Below, one piece after another: positions 6,599 to 11,097 of a stretch of DNA of 11,097 nt. This DNA comes from Pseudomonadota bacterium (lineage in GTDB: Bacteria; Pseudomonadota; Gammaproteobacteria; Xanthomonadales; Xanthomonadaceae): assembly GCA_025355485.1 (NCBI GenBank), contig JANXZP010000044.1:1-11097 (forward strand). The letters run 5' to 3'. Position numbers and translations under genes: made by a program. A model generated the notes under the pieces. That model worked only from the letters and a program-made list of their open reading frames with translations, searched no databases and was not told where the DNA came from. The first letter of the stretch is position 1. Every line of letters begins with the position of its first letter.

Positions 6599-6634
6599 AT
6601 CGAGAATCAATTGCCGCGGTCGATCGCCCAGTGC
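6572..6634. repeat. 12-bp inverted repeat at the hslR/mutS convergence
   Basis: GCACTGGGCGAT (6572-6583) is perfectly complementary to ATCGCCCAGTGC (6623-6634). After a two-base bulge the stem extends by CGAC (6586-6589) with GTCG (6619-6622), leaving a 29-nt loop. The left arm lies inside the last codons of hslR and the right arm in the 53-bp gap before the mutS stop. It would fold in transcripts from either strand. There is no T-run, so any termination would be Rho-assisted; mRNA 3' end protection is an alternative. Confidence 0.6.
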
Positions 6635-6651
6635 CTGCGGGCGAGGCCGGT

Positions 6652-9270
6652 TCACCGCAGCCGTTTGAGTCGATACAACTCTTCGAGCGCCTCGCGTGGA
6701 CTCAGTGCATCCGGGTCGATGCCGTCGAGTGCAGCCAGCGCGGGCGAGGGCGGCTCGCGGAACAGGCCAAGTTGCGGCGATGTTTGCACGTCACGATGCT
6801 TCGACGGCACAGGATTGCGTTCGTTCGCTTCGAGCTCGGCCAGATGACCGCGTGCATCATCGACGACAGCTTTCGGCAAACCGGCGAGCGACGCGACCTG
6901 CAATCCGAAACTGCGGTTCGCCGGCCCTTCCCTGACCGCGTGCATGAACACGAGCTTGTCGCCCCCGCCTTTATCGTGATGTTCGACCGCATCCAAATGC
7001 ACGTTCGCGATGCCATTGCCCGGTTCGACGAGTCGCGTGAGTTCGAAGTAGTGCGTCGCGAACAAGGTCAGCGCACGGTTCTCGCGCGCGAGTTGCAGCG
7101 CGCAGGCTTTCGCGAGCGCGAGCCCGTCGTAAGTAGATGTGCCGCGACCGATCTCGTCCATCAGCACCAGCGAATGCGGCGTCGCGTGGTGCAGGATGTA
7201 CGCGGTCTCGCTCATCTCGACCATGAACGTGGATTGCCCGCGCGCGAGATCGTCGCCCGCGCCGATGCGCGTGAGGATGCGATCGACCGGGCCGATCTCC
7301 GCGCGCGCGGCAGGCACATAGCTGCCGATAGCTGCGAGCAGCACGATCAGCGCGGTCTGCCGCATGTAGGTGCTTTTGCCGCCCATGTTCGGGCCGGTGA
7401 TGACCAGCATCCGGCGTTCTGCATCGAGCACGACATCGTTCGGTTCGAACGGCTCGCTGCGCACGGCTTCGACGACCGGATGGCGGCCGCGTTCGATGCG
7501 GATGCCGGGTGTTTCGACAAGCTGCGGGCAACTCCAGTCCAGTGCTTCCGCACGCTCTGCGAATGCGGCGAGCACGTCGAGTTCGGACAACGCGTCCGCA
7601 AGTTTTCGCAATGGCGCAAGATGTGCGTTGAGCGTTTCGAGCAGTTCCTCGTACAGCACGCGCTCGCGTTGCAGCGAGCGCTCGCGCGCGGACAGCACCT
7701 TGTCCTCGAAGTGCTTCAACTCCTCGGTGATGTAGCGCTCGGCGCCGGTCAGCGTCTGTCGGCGCGTGTAATGCACCGGCGCGCGTTCGGACTGGCCCTT
7801 GCTGATCTCGATGTAGTAGCCGTGCACGCGGTTGTAACCGACCTTGAGTGTCGCGATGCCGGTCGCTGCTTTCTCGCGCGCCTCGAGTTCGACAAGGAAT
7901 CCATCGGCGTTGGTCGACAGCATCCGCAGCTCGTCGAGATCGGCGTCGAAGCCATCCGCGATGACGCCTCCATCGTTGAGTCGCAGCGCCGGCTGCGGAG
8001 CAATCGCGCGTGCGAGCAGGTCCTCGCAGATCGCGCTTGCGCGGCAATCGTCGTTGCCGAGCTCGCGCAACAACGCATCAATGCGCGGTGAATCCAGCAC
8101 AGCAATATTGTCGCGGATCGCTGGCAACATCGTGAGACCGTCGCGCAACGTGGACAGATCGCGCGGTCGCGCCGAACGCAGCGCAACGCGTGTCAGGATG
8201 CGTTCGATATCGCCGAGCGCGCGAAAGCGTTCGCGCAGCGTCGCGCCGATACGGCTTTCGAGCAGGCTGCCGACCGCGTGATGGCGTTGCGCAAGAATGT
8301 TCCGATCGCGCAACGGACGATGCAGCCAACGCCGCAGCAGGCGCCCGCCCATCGGCGTGATCGTCGTATCGAGGATGCCGAGCAAGGTGTGCTCGTTGCG
8401 GCCATCGAAACGCGAATCGAGTTCGAGATGGCGCCGCGTCGCGGCATTCATCGCGAGACTGTCGTCGCTCGATTCCACTGCGATGGAATTCAGGTGCGCG
8501 AGTCGCTGCTTCTGGGTTTCCTCGACATAGCCGAGCAATGCGCCAGCCGCGCCGATCGCAAGCGGTGCCTCCTGCAAGCCAAATGCGTCCAACTCGTTAA
8601 CGCCGAAGAATTCCAGCAGGCGACGTCGTCCCGCTTCGGCATCGAACAACCACGGTGCGCGCCGTCGCAAGCCACTGCGCGCGAGCAGAGCTTCCGGCCA
8701 GCCGTCCTCGTCGGGCAACAACAATTCGGCCGGTTCAAGGCGCGCGAGTTCGGCGAGCAATGCATCGGCATCGGCGACCTGGTTGGCCAGGAAGCGCCCG
8801 CCCGCGAGATCCGCCCATGCGAGTCCGTAACCCGACTTGCCACGCGACACCGCCATCAGCAAGGTGTCGCGGCGATCATCCAGCAGTGCATCGTCGGTGA
8901 CGGTGCCCGGCGTGACGATGCGCACGACCTTGCGTTCGACCAGCCCCTTTGCGAGCGCCGGATCGCCGATTTGTTCGCAGATAGCAACCGACTCGCCGAG
9001 CGCGACCAGCCGCGCGAGATAACCCTCGTACGCATGCACCGGCACGCCTGCCATCGGGATCGGCGCACCGGCAGACGCACCACGCTGGGTCAGGGTGATG
9101 TCGAGCAGCTTCGCTGCCTTGCGCGCGTCGTCGTAGAACAGCTCGTAGAAATCGCCCATCCGGAACAACAGCAGGATGTCCGGATGCTCGGCCTTGGCAG
9201 CGAAGTACTGGCGCATCAAGGGCGTGTGCTGCGGGCCGTCGTCGCTGTGCTGGGGATTGCTGGATTTCAC
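6652..9270 (-). CDS. mutS: DNA mismatch repair protein MutS
   Basis: MutS recognises mismatches and small loops and recruits MutL using its ATPase cycle. From GTG 9270 the protein has 872 aa (E. coli 853). This start has AGGA (complement of 9276-9279) 5 nt upstream; GTG 9291 has no ribosome binding site and would add seven residues. The mismatch-reading Phe-x-Glu is F41-Y42-E43 in RMGDFYELF. Connector, core/lever and clamp domains follow. The ATPase domain holds Walker A GPNMGGKS at 626-633, Walker B with D705-E706 in LMDEIGRGTSTYDG, and the FATHYFELT segment. Near the end QLGLF (833-837) fits the beta-clamp-binding consensus, followed by a short C-terminal helix ending ELYRLKRLR. All domains are intact, so there is no sign of a mutator allele. 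It is divergent from pncC and convergent with hslR. Long open frames on the opposite strand are codon-structure shadows. Confidence 0.99.
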   Translation of the reverse strand: MKSSNPQHSDDGPQHTPLMRQYFAAKAEHPDILLLFRMGDFYELFYDDARKAAKLLDITLTQRGASAGAPIPMAGVPVHAYEGYLARLVALGESVAICEQIGDPALAKGLVERKVVRIVTPGTVTDDALLDDRRDTLLMAVSRGKSGYGLAWADLAGGRFLANQVADADALLAELARLEPAELLLPDEDGWPEALLARSGLRRRAPWLFDAEAGRRRLLEFFGVNELDAFGLQEAPLAIGAAGALLGYVEETQKQRLAHLNSIAVESSDDSLAMNAATRRHLELDSRFDGRNEHTLLGILDTTITPMGGRLLRRWLHRPLRDRNILAQRHHAVGSLLESRIGATLRERFRALGDIERILTRVALRSARPRDLSTLRDGLTMLPAIRDNIAVLDSPRIDALLRELGNDDCRASAICEDLLARAIAPQPALRLNDGGVIADGFDADLDELRMLSTNADGFLVELEAREKAATGIATLKVGYNRVHGYYIEISKGQSERAPVHYTRRQTLTGAERYITEELKHFEDKVLSARERSLQRERVLYEELLETLNAHLAPLRKLADALSELDVLAAFAERAEALDWSCPQLVETPGIRIERGRHPVVEAVRSEPFEPNDVVLDAERRMLVITGPNMGGKSTYMRQTALIVLLAAIGSYVPAARAEIGPVDRILTRIGAGDDLARGQSTFMVEMSETAYILHHATPHSLVLMDEIGRGTSTYDGLALAKACALQLARENRALTLFATHYFELTRLVEPGNGIANVHLDAVEHHDKGGGDKLVFMHAVREGPANRSFGLQVASLAGLPKAVVDDARGHLAELEANERNPVPSKHRDVQTSPQLGLFREPPSPALAALDGIDPDALSPREALEELYRLKRLR

Positions 9271-9405
9271 TGACGTCCTGAGTTTGATCACAGCCGGGGT
9301 TCATGACAGCGGGGGCGAATTGCGCTAGAACGGCGTCTGCATAGTTTGCCCGAGAGCGCCACGCCTGTGCCGCATGATTCCGTGATCCAGAACAACGACG
9401 ACGAG

Positions 9406-9927
9406 ATGCACGCGACCGGCGCGCGTATCGACGTACCCGACGACGCCGCGCTGAGCGAACTTGCGCAGCGCGTCGGCCAGGCGCTGAAATCGCATTACCT
9501 GATGCTGGTCACCGCCGAGAGCTGCACCGGCGGGTGGATCGCCAAGACCGTGACCGACATCGCCGGCAGTTCGGACTGGTTCGACTGCGGGCTCGCCGCC
9601 TACAGCTACGAGGCCAAGCAGGCGTTGCTGGGCGTGAGGCCGCAGACACTCGAAGTGCACGGCGCTGTCAGCCGCGACACCGTGCTGGAAATGGTGTCGG
9701 GTGCTTTCATGCATTCGGGCGCGAGCATTTCGGTGGCGGTCACTGGCATCGCCGGGCCTGGCGGCGGCACGCCAGACAAACCGGTCGGCACGGTCTGGAT
9801 CGGCTGGAAGCGTCGCGGCGGCTATCCGCGCGCAGAGGCCTTCCACTTCCACGGCGACCGCGAAGCCGTGCGCCGGCAGACCGTGGTGGCCGCATTGAAA
9901 GGCTTGCTGGGCATGATTGAAGGCTGA
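9406..9927 (+). CDS. pncC: Nicotinamide-nucleotide amidase (PncC / CinA C-terminal family)
   Basis: This family deamidates nicotinamide mononucleotide to nicotinate mononucleotide plus ammonia, recycling NMN released by the NAD-dependent DNA ligase. From ATG 9406 the product has 173 aa, close to the usual single-domain PncC length; the N-terminal domain of full CinA is absent. Family motifs are TAESCTGGWIAKTVTDIAGS (residues 37-56), GLAAYSYEAKQALLGV (62-77), EVHGAVS (83-89) and AVTGIAGPGGGTPDKPVGTV (111-130). The start is uncertain: the frame is open to TTG 9346 with in-frame GTG at 9367 and 9382, and none has a clear ribosome binding site. ATG 9406 best matches homologue length. It is divergent from mutS and its stop lies only 40 nt before the lexA -35 box. 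CinA-type genes next to recA are known in several bacteria. Confidence 0.93.
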   Translation: MHATGARIDVPDDAALSELAQRVGQALKSHYLMLVTAESCTGGWIAKTVTDIAGSSDWFDCGLAAYSYEAKQALLGVRPQTLEVHGAVSRDTVLEMVSGAFMHSGASISVAVTGIAGPGGGTPDKPVGTVWIGWKRRGGYPRAEAFHFHGDREAVRRQTVVAALKGLLGMIEG

Positions 9928-9967
9928 GGTCACAGACGGGACGGAAACGCGACGCTGGCTTCCCCGC

Positions 9968-9996
9968 TTGACCCGATCAGCCGTTAGTAGTATTAC
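9968..9996 (+). promoter_or_regulatory. lexA promoter (-35 TTGACC, -10 TATTAC)
   Basis: TTGACC (9968-9973) matches the -35 consensus at 5 of 6 positions, and TATTAC (9991-9996) matches the -10 at 4 of 6, with exactly 17 bp between. The -10 lies inside the LexA operator, so bound LexA would exclude RNA polymerase. The expected start of transcription, 6-8 nt beyond the -10, falls on positions 10002-10004, at the lexA ATG. Confidence 0.65.
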
Positions 9997-10002
9997 TACT
10001 AA
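9984..10002. promoter_or_regulatory. LexA operator (SOS box)
   Basis: TTAGTAGTATTACTACTAA is a perfect 19-bp palindrome with one central base. It contains TTAG-N6-TACTA, the LexA-binding motif described for Xylella and Xanthomonas, and differs from the enterobacterial CTGT-N8-ACAG box. It ends one base before the lexA start codon and overlaps the predicted -10, so autorepression is strongly indicated. Confidence 0.92.
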
Positions 10003-10003
10003 C

Positions 10004-10651
10004 ATGTCGCTAACCGAAACCCAGAACGCCATTCTCGCGCTCATCGCCGAGCGCATCGACGCCGAGGGCATGCCGCCATCGCAGACCGAGATCGCCAGGG
10101 CGTTCGGCTTCAAGGGCGTGCGTGGTGCGCAATACCATCTGGAAGCGCTGGAAGCGGCCGGCGCGATCGAGCGTATTCCCGGCCGCGCACGCGGCATCCG
10201 CGTGCTACAGCCCCCAACTCCGCCGCAGCACGAACTCGCGCTCGCTGTGGCGCACGAAGACGTCGGTATCCGCGTGCCTCTGCTCGGCCAGGTTGCGGCT
10301 GGTTTGCCGATCGGCGCTGATGTTGGTTCGGATGATGACTACATCCTGCTCGATCGCGTCCGGTTCGCGCCTGCGCCGGATTACATGCTGCGGGTGAAGG
10401 GCGATTCGATGCGCGACGAAGGCATCTTCGATGGCGACCTGATCGGCGTGCACCGCACATCGGAGGCGCGTTCGGGGCAGGTCGTGATTGCGCGCATCGG
10501 CGACGAGATCACGGTCAAGCTGCTCAAGATCAGCAAGGACGCGATCCGCCTGCTGCCGCGCAATCCTGATTTCGCGCCGATCGTGGTCAAGCCCGACGAC
10601 GATTTCGCGATCGAAGGCCTTTACTGCGGCCTGATTCGGCCGAACCGATAG
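10004..10651 (+). CDS. lexA: SOS repressor LexA
   Basis: LexA represses SOS genes and is inactivated by RecA-stimulated self-cleavage. The 215-aa product starts MSLTETQNAILALIAER, as in xanthomonad LexA. The winged helix-turn-helix spans about 1-68, with PPSQTEIARAFGFKGVRGAQ (24-43) as the DNA-reading region. The cleavage site is Ala99-Gly100 in QVAAGLPIG. The S24 peptidase domain carries Ser135 (KGDSMRDEG) and Lys172 (ITVKLLK), spaced 37 residues as in E. coli Ser119/Lys156. The frame is open upstream to TTG 9917, but those residues cover the operator and are not LexA-like. Only one base separates the operator from ATG 10004 and no Shine-Dalgarno exists, which suggests a leaderless mRNA. pncC precedes it and recA follows after 230 bp. 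Confidence 0.98.
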   Translation: MSLTETQNAILALIAERIDAEGMPPSQTEIARAFGFKGVRGAQYHLEALEAAGAIERIPGRARGIRVLQPPTPPQHELALAVAHEDVGIRVPLLGQVAAGLPIGADVGSDDDYILLDRVRFAPAPDYMLRVKGDSMRDEGIFDGDLIGVHRTSEARSGQVVIARIGDEITVKLLKISKDAIRLLPRNPDFAPIVVKPDDDFAIEGLYCGLIRPNR

Positions 10652-10881
10652 ATGTTCGATTCGATGAAAACCGCAGCGATGAACACAACAATCACGAGTT
10701 CCTTGGGCATGAACCAGCGTGGTACGGGTGATTTTCTTACAAGCACTCGCGGCAATGACCGACATCTTCCCGCCACGCGTAGCGAGATGCTGCTTCCCGC
10801 TGCAACCGTCTCAACCTGTGCGACCCGCATCTTCTAGATTGCCTGCAACGAAAGCCCACCACACCGACCGAGGAACCACCA
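10652..10881. other. lexA-recA intergenic region
   Basis: This 230-bp gap holds no LexA-type palindrome, no convincing -35/-10 pair and no intrinsic terminator. It contains small open frames (10652-10837 and 10719-10958) without ribosome binding sites. The first begins exactly after the lexA stop codon, but its codon use is mixed and it resembles nothing I know. The segment may be a long recA leader or carry a promoter that differs from the consensus. Confidence 0.5.
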
Positions 10882-11097
10882 ATGGCCGTCACCATGGACG
10901 AAAACAAGAAACGCGCACTGGCAGCGGCACTGAGCCAGATCGACAAGCAGTTCGGTAAGGGCGCGGTGATGCGCATGGGCGACAAGGCTTGCGAGCCTCA
11001 CGAAGTGATCGGCACTGGTTCGCTGATGCTCGACATCGCGCTCGGCATCGGCGGCCTGCCCAAGGGTCGCGTGGTCGAAATCTATGGGCCGGAATCG
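10882..11097 (+). CDS. recA: Recombinase RecA, N-terminal part (cut by the window edge)
   Basis: RecA forms filaments on single-stranded DNA for homologous recombination and acts as co-protease for LexA cleavage. The 72 visible codons encode MAVTMDENKKRALAAALSQI, QFGKGAVMRMGD and TGSLMLDIALGIGGLPKGRV. They end in EIYGPES, the first residues of the Walker A motif, exactly at the window border, so the gene continues outside. GAGGA (10870-10874) lies 7 nt before ATG 10882 and supports this start; ATG 10894 is a less likely alternative. It follows lexA in the same direction, and no operator of its own is visible. Confidence 0.98.
   Translation, partial: MAVTMDENKKRALAAALSQIDKQFGKGAVMRMGDKACEPHEVIGTGSLMLDIALGIGGLPKGRVVEIYGPES

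Noticed and set aside
6631..9273. Long + strand open frames (486 and 331 aa) opposite mutS
   Set aside because: They are in the register where antisense stops correspond to TTA, CTA and TCA codons of mutS, which are rare in GC-rich DNA. The translations are Arg/His/Glu-rich without recognisable domains, and mutS is unmistakable on the other strand.
9917..10003. Upstream start (TTG 9917) adding 29 residues to LexA
   Set aside because: The extension would translate the LexA operator and promoter, and xanthomonad LexA proteins begin at the MSLTETQ-like residues.
10652..10837. 61-codon open frame starting directly after the lexA stop
   Set aside because: It has no ribosome binding site, codon use unlike the neighbours and no recognisable motif. 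Coupling to lexA by adjacency cannot be excluded but is not supported.

Overview
The window looks like chromosomal DNA of a GC-rich gammaproteobacterium of the Xanthomonadales (Lysobacterales), probably Rhodanobacteraceae or a close relative. I infer this from three things: the gene order rpsP-rimM-trmD-rplS ... mutS / pncC-lexA-recA, the Xanthomonas-like LexA and MutS sequences, and a perfect palindromic operator before lexA that matches the TTAG-N6-TACTA LexA box described for Xylella/Xanthomonas. No database search was possible.

Left region (1-3810): two genes for exported proteins on the + strand. The first (261-1868) is a Cys-rich secreted protein of unknown function. The second (2144-3754) is a complete S53 (sedolisin/pro-kumamolisin) serine-carboxyl peptidase with prodomain and catalytic residues. 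Their first 20 codons and ribosome binding regions are clearly related, although the mature proteins are not. A rho-independent terminator separates them, and a strong hairpin without a U-tract follows the peptidase gene. The DNA upstream of the first gene holds a CRP/Clp-like palindrome and several hairpins.

Middle region (3860-6660): the conserved translation operon rpsP-rimM-trmD-rplS (ribosomal protein bS16, 16S maturation factor, tRNA m1G37 methyltransferase, ribosomal protein bL19), closed by a rho-independent terminator. An Hsp15-type S4-domain protein (hslR) follows. It converges on mutS, and a perfect 12-bp inverted repeat lies at the convergence point.

Right region (6652-11097): mutS on the - strand, divergent from pncC (NMN deamidase, CinA C-terminal family), then lexA and the first 72 codons of recA, which is cut by the window edge. 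This is a DNA repair and SOS block. The lexA promoter is unusual: a -35/-10 pair with 17-bp spacing has its -10 inside the LexA operator, and the predicted start of transcription falls on the lexA ATG. This suggests autoregulated, leaderless lexA mRNA. No LexA box is visible in the 230 bp before recA.

Most of the window is core genome. I see no mobile element, CRISPR array, tRNA or rRNA. The points most worth following up are the shared-leader exoprotein pair with its possible Clp control, and the architecture of the lexA promoter.
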